This document shows, in pieces, positions 50,176-59,728 of a DNA stretch of 64,000 bases (position 1 is its first letter; each line of letters begins with the position of its first letter). The DNA is from Paenibacillus albus (lineage in GTDB: Bacteria; Bacillota; Bacilli; Paenibacillales; Paenibacillaceae). The translations under genes were made by a program, and so were the position numbers. The notes below the pieces were generated by a model. It was given only the letters and a program-made list of their open reading frames with translations. It searched no databases and was not told the DNA's origin. The stretch spans positions 2,370,501-2,434,500 of the forward strand of contig NZ_CP034437.1 in assembly GCF_003952225.1 (NCBI RefSeq). Reading direction: 5' to 3'.

Positions 50176-51825
50176 TTGAGAACACGAAGATTTAGCACCA
50201 AGTGGATTGGTTTGTTACTGCTATCACTTGTCCTTATTATTACAGCAGGCTGTCAGGCGCTTGGCGGCGTTGATTTCAATGCGATGCTGAAGCAAACGTT
50301 CAAGGTGACGTCGCTGGAGAGCAAGGAAACGATTGAACTGAAGCTGCTCCTGAAAGACGCGGCGCTAGAGAAGCTGCCGAAGGAAGAGCAAGAACTAATC
50401 AAATTGATTTCTCATATTACTTTGCAGCTAGACAATGTCAAGACTTCGCAGAGCGGCGACATGTCGGCGGCAGGGAAGCTGGTTCTCGGCGATAAGGAGA
50501 TCGGCTTTAACCTTGCAATCGATCAGAAGCTTGTAGCAATCAATCTCGAAGGTGCCAAGAACCCAATTGTCATTCATATACCGGAAGGCGAAGATATCGC
50601 TGCTTCAAAAGCTGAAGCAGGTGCTGCAGGCGCAGCGGCTCCAGAGAGCTTGACGGAGTCAGGTAAGAAGGTAATAGATGCGCTAACCGGTTTCACGATT
50701 AACAATTTGCCAAATCCGACTCATCTCTCGGTAGATGCTGGGCAGGATAATATTAACGGCGAGTCCGTAACCGGGATGAAGATTCATGCGGAACTGACGG
50801 GCAAAGAGCTGTGGAATTGGATCAAGTCGTATATCGACGCATTGCTGAAGGACAAGGAAGGCCTGAAAGCGATGTTGACAGGCGTGTACGAAGCATTAGC
50901 AAGTCAAGCGGATGCGCTGCAATCGACGGGTGCGGAGAGTATCTTCGGCTCCTTACCTGAAGAGGACGACTCGGCGGGGCAGATCAAGGAAGCTGTGGAT
51001 GAAATCACGCAGATGCTGACCGAGACAAGCGACGAGCTGAAGAAGGCGGAGCAGGATAATAAGGAACTCATTGACGGTATCTTCAATAATGGCACCTATG
51101 TGAAAGGCGATGTCTTCATCGACAGCAAGCTGGATATTCGCAAATCGGTTATCGAGGCAGCAATCAAGCCGGATCTGGCGAAAATAAATGCTGTAACAGC
51201 TGCCGCTGATGGGGAAGATGATGAAGACGTTCTTGCGGTTCAGGATGAGCTGGACGAAATGCCTTTTGAAGGCGTATGGGTCAAAATATCGTCAGAGCGT
51301 TGGAACGTAAACGGCGACGTAGTACCCGTAAAGCCTGGAGTGTCACCGGATTCGTTCGATATGGAGCAGTTGAACAGGATGCAGGGCTACGAGGTGCTTC
51401 GTCAATTCCAGCCGAATTCCGTTATTTATGGTCTGCTTCATAACCAAATGCACATTAGCAAGCAAACGGTAAACTTAGATATGAAATATAGCCAGCTTGC
51501 ACCGATTGTTACACCGGCTGGGGTGACACTCATTCCGCTGCGCGTCGTTGCGGGGGCGCTTGGCGCAAGTGTAACGAAGGACGCGAACGGGAAGCTAATT
51601 GTGTATGACCCGGCGACGAAGACTAAGCTCGCCTTGAAAGTAGGCAGCAGCAATGCGGTTGTGAACGGGAATGCTGTGAAGTGGAGCTTCCCGCCAACCA
51701 TCGTGAACGGGACAACGTATGTGCCTGCGAGACCGTTCGTGGCTGCACTGCATGGCAGCTTGAAATGGGAAAATAGCTACTACGGCGATTGGCGGATGCT
51801 TGTCATCTCGCGTGAACCGGTGTAA
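50176..51825 (+). CDS. Lipoprotein with C-terminal copper amine oxidase N-terminal-like domain
   Basis: 549 residues. Signal with lipobox ITAGC (Cys ~26). The central part (~40-420) is charged and helical and resembles lipoproteins that hold a substrate-binding-like domain. The C-terminal ~110 residues form the copper amine oxidase N1-like domain, common in Paenibacillaceae surface proteins (AGVTLIPLRVVAGALGA, IVNGTTYVPARPFVAAL). That domain probably binds wall polymers rather than copper. TTG start after GGAGGGGTG. Confidence 0.9.
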   Translation: MRTRRFSTKWIGLLLLSLVLIITAGCQALGGVDFNAMLKQTFKVTSLESKETIELKLLLKDAALEKLPKEEQELIKLISHITLQLDNVKTSQSGDMSAAGKLVLGDKEIGFNLAIDQKLVAINLEGAKNPIVIHIPEGEDIAASKAEAGAAGAAAPESLTESGKKVIDALTGFTINNLPNPTHLSVDAGQDNINGESVTGMKIHAELTGKELWNWIKSYIDALLKDKEGLKAMLTGVYEALASQADALQSTGAESIFGSLPEEDDSAGQIKEAVDEITQMLTETSDELKKAEQDNKELIDGIFNNGTYVKGDVFIDSKLDIRKSVIEAAIKPDLAKINAVTAAADGEDDEDVLAVQDELDEMPFEGVWVKISSERWNVNGDVVPVKPGVSPDSFDMEQLNRMQGYEVLRQFQPNSVIYGLLHNQMHISKQTVNLDMKYSQLAPIVTPAGVTLIPLRVVAGALGASVTKDANGKLIVYDPATKTKLALKVGSSNAVVNGNAVKWSFPPTIVNGTTYVPARPFVAALHGSLKWENSYYGDWRMLVISREPV

Positions 51826-51857
51826 GTCAGTTAATAAAGAGGAGCGTTCAATCAACG

Positions 51858-52202
51858 ATGAACATAATAACGACAGATGAAGCCTTTCGTGAAGCGGTAT
51901 CAGGCGACGGAGTAACTGTTGCGATCTTCAAGACTACTTGGTGCAAAGACTGCCATTATATCGAGCCTTTCATGCCGGAGCTCGAAGCGAACTACGCGGG
52001 ACGTGTTAACTTCGTTCAGATCGACCGCGATGATTTGCCGGATCTGTGCAGCGAGCTGAATATTCTCGGCATTCCAAGCTTTATTGCCTTCAAGCAAGGC
52101 CGTGAGCTGATCCGATTTGTCAGCAAGCTTCGCAAGACGAGAGATGAGATCGAGCAGTTTCTGGATCGCGCGATACAAGTGGGAGACGCGCTGCCAGGCT
52201 GA
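51858..52202 (+). CDS. Thioredoxin family protein
   Basis: 114 residues, single thioredoxin fold: IFKTTWCKDCHYIEPFMPE with C29/C32 (motif WCKDC instead of WCGPC) and the cis-proline in ILGIPSFIAFKQG. Cytoplasmic, no signal peptide; likely a disulphide reductase with its own target. ATG follows AAGAGGAG, 33 bases after the lipoprotein gene. Confidence 0.92.
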   Translation: MNIITTDEAFREAVSGDGVTVAIFKTTWCKDCHYIEPFMPELEANYAGRVNFVQIDRDDLPDLCSELNILGIPSFIAFKQGRELIRFVSKLRKTRDEIEQFLDRAIQVGDALPG

Positions 52203-52218
52203 TCGCTAGAATTGACGG

Positions 52219-52263
52219 GGAAAGCCCGCAATCGGCCGCAAATTAGCCGATTGCGGGCTTTCC
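52219..52263 (+). terminator. Terminator-like 18 bp perfect hairpin
   Basis: GGAAAGCCCGCAATCGGC (52219-52236) pairs perfectly with GCCGATTGCGGGCTTTCC (52246-52263). The T-run is inside the right arm (CTTTCC) rather than after it. Confidence 0.75.
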
Positions 52264-52366
52264 GCCGCTTCATGTAAGGTTCGTCTCCTGTTCACAAGTT
52301 GAACATGGTATTTGCAACATCAGTTCGTTATAATTGGAGTTGATTCTTCTCGGAAGTTAGGTGATT

Positions 52367-53308
52367 ATGTTGAATTTTAGCCGATATCGTGCGCTTGTGA
52401 TTGCAACTTGCATCGGCATGTTATGCGTCCTGCTGGCTGGCGCACTCGTGACGAAGACAGGATCGGGTGATGGCTGCGGCACCGATTGGCCGCTTTGCAA
52501 CGGCAAATTTGTGCCTGCTCATACGCTTGAATCTTTAATCGAATATAGCCACCGATTCATCACTGGCATCGTCGGTATGCTTGTGTTGGCATCATTCATT
52601 GCGACGCTCATGATGTACCGTGCCTACAAGGAACCGGTTATCTACGCTTCTGGTTCGGGCTTCTTCACACTGCTTCAAGCGCTCCTAGGTGCATTGGCGG
52701 TGAAATTCCCTACTTCGCCGGCTGTAATGGCGCTTCACTTCGGTTTCTCGATTATGGCGTTCGCTCTGACTTTGCTGCTTGTGATGTGGACAAGAAGGCT
52801 TAGGGATGGCAAGCCAGTAACGGATAGGACAGCTCCAAGGATTCCTGCATCTGTGTATGTGTTCGCTCTCTCTATCCTTGTATACAGTTATATCGTCATT
52901 TATATTGGTGCTTACGTTCGCCATACGGTATCTTCCGGCGGATGCATCGGTTGGCCGCTTTGTAACGGGGACTTGATCCCGACGATGGAAGGGGCGACCC
53001 GCATCGTCTTCATTCACCGTGTGGCTGCTGCCGTCCTATGGCTGCTGATTTTGTTGTTCTTCATTCATGTGAATCGTGTGCTGAAAGGCGAGGCGCATGC
53101 GAGTATGCGGAGAACAGCCCTGCTCGTGTTCATTCTGGTATGCTGCCAAGTGTTCAGCGGCGCACTGCTGACGTGGACGCTTCGTGATAATGACTGGTTT
53201 ATTTTTACGAGCATTTTGCACAATTTAATCATATCCGGCTTGTTCGGCATCCTCTGTGATTTTATGATCCGAGCTTGGAAAATGCGCGAAGGGCGGTTTA
53301 ATGCATGA
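52367..53308 (+). CDS. ctaA: Haem A synthase (CtaA/COX15)
   Basis: 313 residues with eight membrane helices in two related halves. Cys37/Cys44 in GDGCGTDWPLCNG and a matching second pair in SGGCIGWPLCNG form the two external disulphides of the Bacillus-type enzyme. His ligands lie in EYSHRFITG and FIHRVAAAV. It oxidises haem O to haem A. ATG 52367 is preferred; GTG 52361 is possible. Its stop overlaps the start of the UbiD-like gene by four bases (ATGA). Confidence 0.96.
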   Translation: MLNFSRYRALVIATCIGMLCVLLAGALVTKTGSGDGCGTDWPLCNGKFVPAHTLESLIEYSHRFITGIVGMLVLASFIATLMMYRAYKEPVIYASGSGFFTLLQALLGALAVKFPTSPAVMALHFGFSIMAFALTLLLVMWTRRLRDGKPVTDRTAPRIPASVYVFALSILVYSYIVIYIGAYVRHTVSSGGCIGWPLCNGDLIPTMEGATRIVFIHRVAAAVLWLLILLFFIHVNRVLKGEAHASMRRTALLVFILVCCQVFSGALLTWTLRDNDWFIFTSILHNLIISGLFGILCDFMIRAWKMREGRFNA

Positions 53309-55071
53309 GTTTTACAGATTTGCGCGGATTGATCGACACGCTTCGGCGTGAAGGCGATCTTGCAGTTATTGATACTCCGGTCGATCCATATCTGGAATTG
53401 GCCGAGATACATAGACGGGTCATTGATCAGGAAGGCCCGGCGCTTCTCTTCACGAACGTAATCGGAAGCCCGTTCCCAGTTGTGACGAACTTGTTTGGCA
53501 CGATAAGAAGGGTTGATCTGGCCTTCGGACCGCGTCCGGAAGCATTCATGAAGCAGGTCGTCGGTGCTATGGACCGACTGCTTCCGCCGACACCGAAAGC
53601 ACTTTGGGGCGAGCGTTCACTCATTTGGGATGCTTTAAAAGTAGGCATTAAAGAAGTACCTGCATCCTCGGCACCGATACTTGGCGCTCTCAAAGCAGAG
53701 CGTCCGCTGGAAGGACTTCCTGCGCTTACGAGCTGGCAGCTTGACGGCGGACCGTTTATTACGCTTCCGCTCGTATACACGGAGCATCCAGAGCACCGCA
53801 AGCAGCACAACCTTGGCATGTACCGGATGCAAATTTTTGACCATTCGACGACAGGGATGCATTGGCAGATCCATAAGGGCGGCGGCTTCCATTATCATGA
53901 AGCAGAGAAGCGCAATGAAGCGCTGCCGGTGTCTGTCTTCTTAGGCGGCCCTCCGGCGCTCATCGCCTCCGCGATCGCGCCTGTGCCAGAGCACTTGCCA
54001 GAGCTGCTGCTCTCCTCGTTAATCACGGGAGGCAAGCTGCCTGTTGTACAGGATCCTCGCAGCAGCCACAAGATTCCGGCGCAAGCCGAATTCGTCTTGA
54101 GCGGCAGCGTGGCGCCTCATGTGCGCCGTCCGGAAGGGCCGTTCGGCGATCACTATGGCTATTATTCGTGGACGCATGATTTCCCGGTCTTCAATGTCAG
54201 CCATATGTGGCATCGCAAGGATGCGATATATCCGGCGACAATCGTGGGCAAGCCGCGCCAAGAGGATTACTACCTGGGCGACTTCCTGCAGCGTCTATTG
54301 TCTCCGGCGTTCCCGCTTGCAATGCCTGGCGTGAAGGACTTGTGGACTTACGCAGAAACAGGCTTCCACGCGCTTGCTGCTGCAATTGTTCGTGAGAGCT
54401 ATTCGCGTGAAGCGCTAGGCAGCGCATTCCGAATTCTTGGCGAAGGTCAATTAACGCTAACGAAGTACTTGATGATAACGGACCAGCCGGTTGATCTGGC
54501 GAATTTCCCGCAGCTGATGGAAACGGTACTGGAGCGTTTCAGACCGGAAACCGATTTGTTTGTCTTTGATAAGACATCTCATGATACACTAGATTATACA
54601 GGCGGTAAGCTGAACCACGGCAGTAAAGCCGTCATGCTTGGCGTCGGCGAACCGGTGCGCGAGCTGCCGGCCGTATACGACGAAGGGCTGATCGACGAGA
54701 TTACAGGTATCAAGCCTTACTGCCGCGGCTGCCTAGTGGTGTCAGGTGCAGCCTTCTCCGATGAGCCGGAGCTGCCTCAGCGTTTGCTGAAACGATTGCG
54801 CGAGAAGGGAACCCGCTGGCCGCTCGTTATTTTGGCAGATGATGCCGAGATTGCAAGCGCACAGACACCGTTCCTGTGGACCGTCTTTACCCGCTTTAAC
54901 CCTGCAGATGATATCTATGCAGAGACAGCGCTCAAGCGCCATCACGTTGGCTATGAGCTGCCGCTTGTCATTGATGCGAGGATGAAACCGGGCTACCCGG
55001 ATGAACTGATCCCGCGCGAGGACATTGTGGAGCTGGTCGACCGGAAGTGGAAGACGTATTTTCAGGCATAA
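53305..55071 (+). CDS. UbiD family decarboxylase, probable MqnL-type menaquinone enzyme
   Basis: 588 residues. UbiD motifs: HNLGMYRMQIFD (FMN/metal site) and RRPEGPFGDHYGYYS, with Glu277 the catalytic acid. It is longer than proteobacterial UbiD (~490) and matches the menaquinone-pathway group found in organisms that use futalosine. It needs prenylated FMN from a UbiX partner, which is not in this window. The ATGA overlap with ctaA suggests translational coupling of haem A and menaquinone production. mqnE lies 3.5 kb downstream. Confidence 0.88.
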   Translation: MSFTDLRGLIDTLRREGDLAVIDTPVDPYLELAEIHRRVIDQEGPALLFTNVIGSPFPVVTNLFGTIRRVDLAFGPRPEAFMKQVVGAMDRLLPPTPKALWGERSLIWDALKVGIKEVPASSAPILGALKAERPLEGLPALTSWQLDGGPFITLPLVYTEHPEHRKQHNLGMYRMQIFDHSTTGMHWQIHKGGGFHYHEAEKRNEALPVSVFLGGPPALIASAIAPVPEHLPELLLSSLITGGKLPVVQDPRSSHKIPAQAEFVLSGSVAPHVRRPEGPFGDHYGYYSWTHDFPVFNVSHMWHRKDAIYPATIVGKPRQEDYYLGDFLQRLLSPAFPLAMPGVKDLWTYAETGFHALAAAIVRESYSREALGSAFRILGEGQLTLTKYLMITDQPVDLANFPQLMETVLERFRPETDLFVFDKTSHDTLDYTGGKLNHGSKAVMLGVGEPVRELPAVYDEGLIDEITGIKPYCRGCLVVSGAAFSDEPELPQRLLKRLREKGTRWPLVILADDAEIASAQTPFLWTVFTRFNPADDIYAETALKRHHVGYELPLVIDARMKPGYPDELIPREDIVELVDRKWKTYFQA

Positions 55072-55110
55072 CCGTCTACGTCATCACGAGGACATCAGGA
55101 GGAATCGGAC

Positions 55111-55815
55111 ATGCTCAGAGTACTGTTTGGTGAACCGCCTCGCAAGTCAGAGGGAAAGCTGCTTGAAGCGATGCAGGCGATGCAGCGGTATGCGGATCTG
55201 TTGAATAAACAGATTGCAGGAGGGCGTGACCAGGACCACAAGCTGCGCAAGTACGAGATCTACACACTCGGGCTGATCTCTGCGCTTGATGAACTGGAGC
55301 AAAGCCACTACGCAGCAAGCAAGTATGGGGCCAGAATCAAGGCAGATACGGTTGAAGCGTTAACGCCTGAAGAAAGGCTGGACTACAACCGCTATGTCTA
55401 CTTTGATAAAAATGCGTTCATTCGGGTGTTCTCCTTGCTTGATAAACTTGGCACGCTGATGAATGAATACTTGGGGCTGCAGACCGAGCGCGTGAAGCCG
55501 CATTTCTCGTATTTCACCGTCATCCGAGGCATGCTGCACCGCAATCTGTATCCGGAGCTGAACCTGCCGCTTCAGGAGCTGAAAGAGCAGAGCAAGCCAG
55601 CGATGAACCGGCTGCGCAAACGGCGCAATACGGAGATCCACTTCATGAATTCCGAGATGCAGGACGATCTGCGTCAAAGCCACGAGGACTATTCTGAGCA
55701 GCATCAACTTGAGGATATCGCGCAGCAGGTCGATGACATGAACCAAATGATGGACCTCGTGCTGAACACACTTAAGCTGACCTTTCATCATGCTTATCGC
55801 CAGATGAGAAAGTGA
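55111..55815 (+). CDS. HEPN-like protein, possibly of the Cthe_2314 family
   Basis: 234 residues, almost entirely helical and charged: KLRKYEIYTLGLISALDELE, FDKNAFIRVFSLLDKLGTLM and RKRRNTEIHFMNSEM, where R-x4-6-H resembles the HEPN RNase motif. Recognition as a Cthe_2314-type HEPN protein is tentative. ATG follows AGGAGGAA. It lies between the ubiD-like and SDR genes in one apparent operon, with no toxin-antitoxin partner seen. Confidence 0.75.
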   Translation: MLRVLFGEPPRKSEGKLLEAMQAMQRYADLLNKQIAGGRDQDHKLRKYEIYTLGLISALDELEQSHYAASKYGARIKADTVEALTPEERLDYNRYVYFDKNAFIRVFSLLDKLGTLMNEYLGLQTERVKPHFSYFTVIRGMLHRNLYPELNLPLQELKEQSKPAMNRLRKRRNTEIHFMNSEMQDDLRQSHEDYSEQHQLEDIAQQVDDMNQMMDLVLNTLKLTFHHAYRQMRK

Positions 55816-55837
55816 TAGGAACTTAGGGGGAAAGCCC

Positions 55838-56650
55838 ATGGAGCTGAAAGGCAAAACTGCTTTAGTGACAGGCAGTGCGAAAGGGTTAGGCAAAATGACA
55901 GCGCAAACGCTTGCCCAAATGGGCTGCGACATTGTGCTGAACTATAAGTCGAGCGAGCAGGAGGCGCTGCAGCTCGCCGCAGAGATTCAGCAGCAATACG
56001 GTGTCAGGGCGATAGCCATCGGCGCCGATATTGCCGTGCAGAGTGACGTGGCGCAGCTTGCAGCACAAGCACTCGCGTGGTCGCTAACAGGCAGCATTGA
56101 GATTCTGATCAACAATGCTGGACCTTTCATCCGCGAGCGGAGACTGTTCGCCGACTATGCACCGGATGAGATTATTGGACTTGTAAACGGCAATTTACTT
56201 GGCGTTATGCTGCTCGATCACCATCTGCTGCCAGGCATGCGAAAGCAGCAGTGGGGTAGAATTATTCACTTCGGCTTCGGTCATGCCGGAGAAGGGCGGG
56301 CTTGGCCGCACCGGGCGGTCTATGCCAGTGCCAAGACCGGGCTCGTCTCGTTCACGAAGACGCTTGCGGTCGAAGAGGCTTCAAGCGGCATTACCGTGCA
56401 TATGGTATGCCCAGGCGACATCCGCGGCGTGAACAAAGAGCGGACGATTGAAGAAGTCGCCGGCGAGCAGGATGAAGAATCGCCGCGCGGGCGGCCGGGA
56501 AGCGGAGAAGACGTTGCGCGTGTTATTGCGTTCTTGTGCTTGCCGCAATCGGATTACCTAACAGGCAATATTGTCGATGTGACAGGCGGATTCGACCCGA
56601 TCAAGACGTCGATTAAGTCTTCATCGAATGCAGCTGCTGGTACCCAATAA
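55838..56650 (+). CDS. SDR family oxidoreductase
   Basis: 270 residues of the classical short-chain dehydrogenase family: nucleotide motif TGSAKGLG (residues ~12-18), NNAG at ~85, and the catalytic YxxxK in AVYASAKTG, with C-terminal LTGNIVDVTGGFDP. The usual catalytic Ser before YxxxK is replaced in FGFGHAGEGRAW, so reduced or altered activity is possible. It resembles FabG-like reductases. ATG follows TTAGGGGG. Terminator shared with the NifU-type gene. Confidence 0.9.
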   Translation: MELKGKTALVTGSAKGLGKMTAQTLAQMGCDIVLNYKSSEQEALQLAAEIQQQYGVRAIAIGADIAVQSDVAQLAAQALAWSLTGSIEILINNAGPFIRERRLFADYAPDEIIGLVNGNLLGVMLLDHHLLPGMRKQQWGRIIHFGFGHAGEGRAWPHRAVYASAKTGLVSFTKTLAVEEASSGITVHMVCPGDIRGVNKERTIEEVAGEQDEESPRGRPGSGEDVARVIAFLCLPQSDYLTGNIVDVTGGFDPIKTSIKSSSNAAAGTQ

Positions 56651-56657
56651 ACAACAA

Positions 56658-56712
56658 AAGAGTCTTGCCTCCGTGCTGCTTCGTAAGCAACCGGATGGCA
56701 AGACTCTTATTT
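56658..56712. terminator. Bidirectional terminator between the SDR and NifU-type genes
   Basis: AAGAGTCTTGCC (56658-56669) pairs perfectly with GGCAAGACTCTT (56697-56708). It has ATTTGT on the plus side and TTTTGTTGTTT on the minus side. Confidence 0.85.
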
Positions 56713-56727
56713 GTAAATAATAGAAGA

Positions 56728-56973
56728 TTAGAATACTTGCATAACTTCTTGTACGCCTTCGACTTCCTCAAGCAGGGCACGTTCAATACCTGCTTTAAGA
56801 GTAATCGTCGAGCTTGGGCAGCTTCCGCAAGCACCAACCAAACGCAGCTTAACGATGCCGTCCTCAACATCTACGAGTTCAACGTCGCCGCCGTCGCGCT
56901 GCAAGAACGGACGAAGCTTATCCAGTACGTCGAGTACCTCGTCGTACATTGTGCTTTGTGCATTTTCACTCAT
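56728..56973 (-). CDS. NifU C-terminal domain Fe-S scaffold protein (YutI-type)
   Basis: 81 residues consisting of the Nfu domain: [19 protein letters not shown] and [20 protein letters not shown], with Cys49 and Cys52 as cluster ligands. It carries or delivers Fe-S clusters. ATG follows GGAGTGG. It sits opposite a YuzB gene and near a YutJ and an IscA homologue, the same neighbourhood as B. subtilis yutI-yuzB-yutJ-yutM. Confidence 0.95.
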   Translation of the reverse strand: MSENAQSTMYDEVLDVLDKLRPFLQRDGGDVELVDVEDGIVKLRLVGACGSCPSSTITLKAGIERALLEEVEGVQEVMQVF

Positions 56974-57061
56974 TGCAATCCACTCCTTTCTCCCCTATTA
57001 TAGTACAAAGTGAATCAATTGAAAATGGATATCAACCAACTAGGGCTGGTGAAACATACAG

Positions 57062-57334
57062 ATGTTAAAACCAATGATAGAATTTTGTGCAAGTAACATG
57101 CATCACGGCACTGACCGGCTGATGAAGAAGCTCGAAGCGAATCCGGATTTCGATGTCATCGAATACGGCTGCTTAGGCAATTGCGGTGAATGCTACATGG
57201 TACCGTTCGGGATGGTCGATGGTACGATCATTGCCGCAGAAACAGTAGATGAATTGGAACAAGCCATCATGATAGCCATTGAGAAGCAGAAGGCAGAACG
57301 TGAAGCGCTTGATCGGCTCATTGACGATATGTAA
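57062..57334 (+). CDS. yuzB: YuzB family protein (DUF1450)
   Basis: 90 residues, a small thioredoxin-like protein with conserved Cys at 9 (IEFCASN) and the GCLGNCGECYMVPF cluster, which could bind a metal or Fe-S cluster. Function unknown. The neighbours (NifU, NADH dehydrogenase-like YutJ, IscA) are the same as in Bacillus. Ribosome site weak (GGGCTGG); the start is set by family alignment. Confidence 0.9.
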   Translation: MLKPMIEFCASNMHHGTDRLMKKLEANPDFDVIEYGCLGNCGECYMVPFGMVDGTIIAAETVDELEQAIMIAIEKQKAEREALDRLIDDM

Positions 57335-57395
57335 GGCACAAGCCGCCTCGGCGGCTTTAGAGCCAGCACTTCACGAAAGATATACACTTCTTAGT

Positions 57396-58463
57396 TTAGC
57401 CAAAATGACGCTTCGACATCCAGAGCACGCCGCTCTTCATTACACGAGGAATGCGGCCCATCATCGGCGTCTTGCCCATAAGGCCGAAGCCGGATTTCTT
57501 GCCTAGCGAGCCGAGCACGCCTTTAAGCTTGATTTTGCCGAGCTTAGGCGTCTTGCCTGCCCAGATGGCTTGCATGACTTCAGCAACCTGCGCGCCTTGA
57601 CCTTCCGCCGCTTGTGCGCTTGGCGAGAATGGTAGGGAAGCACAGTCACCGACGATGAACACTTCGTTGTAATCTGGCAGCTGATGAAGCTCGTTGATGA
57701 TCAGACGGCCTTGATTGTCCTTTGGAAGGTTCATGCGCTGCACGAGGGCAACAGGCTGGATACCAGCTGTCCATACCGTAACATCAGACAGAATAGGCGA
57801 AGTGTTATTCAGATCGTATAGAGCGCCTTCCTCCAGCTTATGCAGAGAGACATGACCGCGCATTTCCACTTCATGCTCGATGAACCACGAAGACACGAAT
57901 TCCTGCAGCTTGCCAGGGAACGCAGAGAGAATGCTCGGTCCACGGTCGATGATCCGAATATTAAGGTCCGGACGGCTCTCACGCAGCTCGGAAGCAACCT
58001 CAACGCCGCTAAGACCGCCGCCAACAATGTTGATCTGGCCGTATGGCTTCACATCGTTAAGCGCGAGGTACGTTTTACGCGTAGCGGAGAAGGTCTGAAT
58101 GCTATTCGAGTACAATTCTGCGCCATCAATGCCATGATACTTATCCGTACAGCCGAGCGCAACGACGAGCCACTCATAATCAAGCGGGTCTTGACCAGCC
58201 ATCTGGATCTGTTTCGCGTCCAAATCTACATCGGTTACTTCACCGTACATTATAATGAGTCTTGGATCGGACGGGAAGGCAACACGCAGCTCAACATCTG
58301 AGCTCGTTCCGGCCACAAGCGCGTAATATTCTGTCTTCAGGCCTTGATAAGGCATACGGTCAATCAGCACGACAACTGTATCGTCCGGCAGTTCGCCTTC
58401 AAGCAACTTATGAGCAACGGTCAAACCTCCATAACCGCCGCCAAGAATGACAAAACGTTTCAT
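57396..58463 (-). CDS. Type II NADH dehydrogenase-like FAD oxidoreductase (YutJ-type)
   Basis: 355 residues. N-terminal FAD motif FVILGGGYGGLTVAHKL, second Rossmann motif INIVGGGLSGVEVASEL for NAD(P)H, and the FAD-ribose loop EVFIVGDCASLPF. The C-terminal region (GKIKLKGVLGSLGKKSGFG) may contact the membrane. It resembles B. subtilis YutJ/YumB, single-subunit NADH:quinone oxidoreductases that would feed electrons to menaquinone. ATG follows AGAAAG. Confidence 0.92.
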   Translation of the reverse strand: MKRFVILGGGYGGLTVAHKLLEGELPDDTVVVLIDRMPYQGLKTEYYALVAGTSSDVELRVAFPSDPRLIIMYGEVTDVDLDAKQIQMAGQDPLDYEWLVVALGCTDKYHGIDGAELYSNSIQTFSATRKTYLALNDVKPYGQINIVGGGLSGVEVASELRESRPDLNIRIIDRGPSILSAFPGKLQEFVSSWFIEHEVEMRGHVSLHKLEEGALYDLNNTSPILSDVTVWTAGIQPVALVQRMNLPKDNQGRLIINELHQLPDYNEVFIVGDCASLPFSPSAQAAEGQGAQVAEVMQAIWAGKTPKLGKIKLKGVLGSLGKKSGFGLMGKTPMMGRIPRVMKSGVLWMSKRHFG

Positions 58464-58596
58464 ATGATAAATCCCAACTTTCTTTTGTATGCAATAAGTT
58501 CTATGCTGCTTTTCAATAATGATTATCCGTAGTATATGCCGGACTGACCCGGACCATCAGTGCTTGTCCGGGCCGAGCCTTGGCAATAGCTGCTTC

Positions 58597-59700
58597 TTAC
58601 TCGAAAACTTTAACTTCGTTGTAAAATGTATCGCGCTCTACCGGAATGCGGCCGGCGCCTTTAATAAGCCAAATCAAGTCCTCGCGCGTGATGCCTTCTG
58701 GCGTAAGCGCGCCGGCTGCATGGCTGATGCGTTCTTTTACCATCGTGCCGTGAACGTCGGAAGCACCCATCGTAAGCGCGACTTGCGTAAGCTGCGTGCC
58801 GATGTTGATAAAGTAAGCCTTGATGTGCTTAATGTTATCGAGCATTAGACGGCTGATCGCAATGGCCTTCAAATCGTCGAACGCCGAGTTGCGGCGGCGA
58901 ATGCTTGCTTTCGGGCTGATCGGCTGCATGGATAGCGGGATAAACACTTGGAAGCCGTTCGTATCATCCTGAAGCTCACGAATTTGGAGCATATGATCGA
59001 TCCGATCTTCCTTCTTCTCAACAGAGCCGTACAGCATCGTCGTATGTGTGCGCAAACCAAGCTCATGCGCAGTGCGGTGCACTTGGAGATACTGGGATAC
59101 ATCGGCTTTGTCGACCTTCATCTTCTTGCGGTATTCGTCAGACAGAATCTCTGCACCGCCACCGGTGAGCGATACCAAGCCGACCTTCATCAACTCTTGG
59201 ATCACTTCGCGGTAGTTTAAGCCGCTAATGCGGGAGAAGAAGTCAATTTCTGCAGCGGTATATGCTTTAAGCGCGACTTGCGGGAAACGTTCATGCAACG
59301 CTTTGAGCGAATCGACGTAGTACTGGAATGGCACATGCGGATTATGTCCGCCAACGATATGGAACTCGCGCACGTCCGGGTGGATGTGCTGCTCTACATA
59401 AGCGATCATTTCTTCGCCGCTGAGCGTGTATGAGCCTTCCTGACCTTGATCCTTGCGGAAGTTGCAGAACGCACAATGAGCTTCACAGACGTTTGTGAAG
59501 TAAAGGCTCATATTCTCGATAAAATACACTTTGCGTCCGTTTTTCTGTAAGTTTACTTCATTGGCAAGCTGCCCGATTGTGAGCAAATCGTCAGTTTGGT
59601 AAAGGAACACACCATCTTCGCGATTCAAGCGTTCGCCTGCACGAACTTTCTCGATAATGGACTGCATTTGCTTAGCTTCTGTCGGTATTGCAATATTCAT
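58597..59700 (-). CDS. mqnE: Aminofutalosine synthase MqnE
   Basis: 367 residues, radical SAM enzyme with the cluster C72-x3-C76-x2-C79 in NVCEAHCAFCNFRK. MqnE-type segments are HIVGGHNPHVPFQYY and LTGGGAEILSDEY. It joins the enolpyruvyl-benzoate precursor and SAM to make 6-amino-6-deoxyfutalosine, the first committed step of futalosine-route menaquinone synthesis. AGGAGGAAG lies 8 bases before ATG 59700, and a long hairpin precedes it in the leader. Confidence 0.95.
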   Translation of the reverse strand: MNIAIPTEAKQMQSIIEKVRAGERLNREDGVFLYQTDDLLTIGQLANEVNLQKNGRKVYFIENMSLYFTNVCEAHCAFCNFRKDQGQEGSYTLSGEEMIAYVEQHIHPDVREFHIVGGHNPHVPFQYYVDSLKALHERFPQVALKAYTAAEIDFFSRISGLNYREVIQELMKVGLVSLTGGGAEILSDEYRKKMKVDKADVSQYLQVHRTAHELGLRTHTTMLYGSVEKKEDRIDHMLQIRELQDDTNGFQVFIPLSMQPISPKASIRRRNSAFDDLKAIAISRLMLDNIKHIKAYFINIGTQLTQVALTMGASDVHGTMVKERISHAAGALTPEGITREDLIWLIKGAGRIPVERDTFYNEVKVFE

Positions 59701-59728
59701 AACGGCTTCCTCCTAGTCCGCCGGGCAC

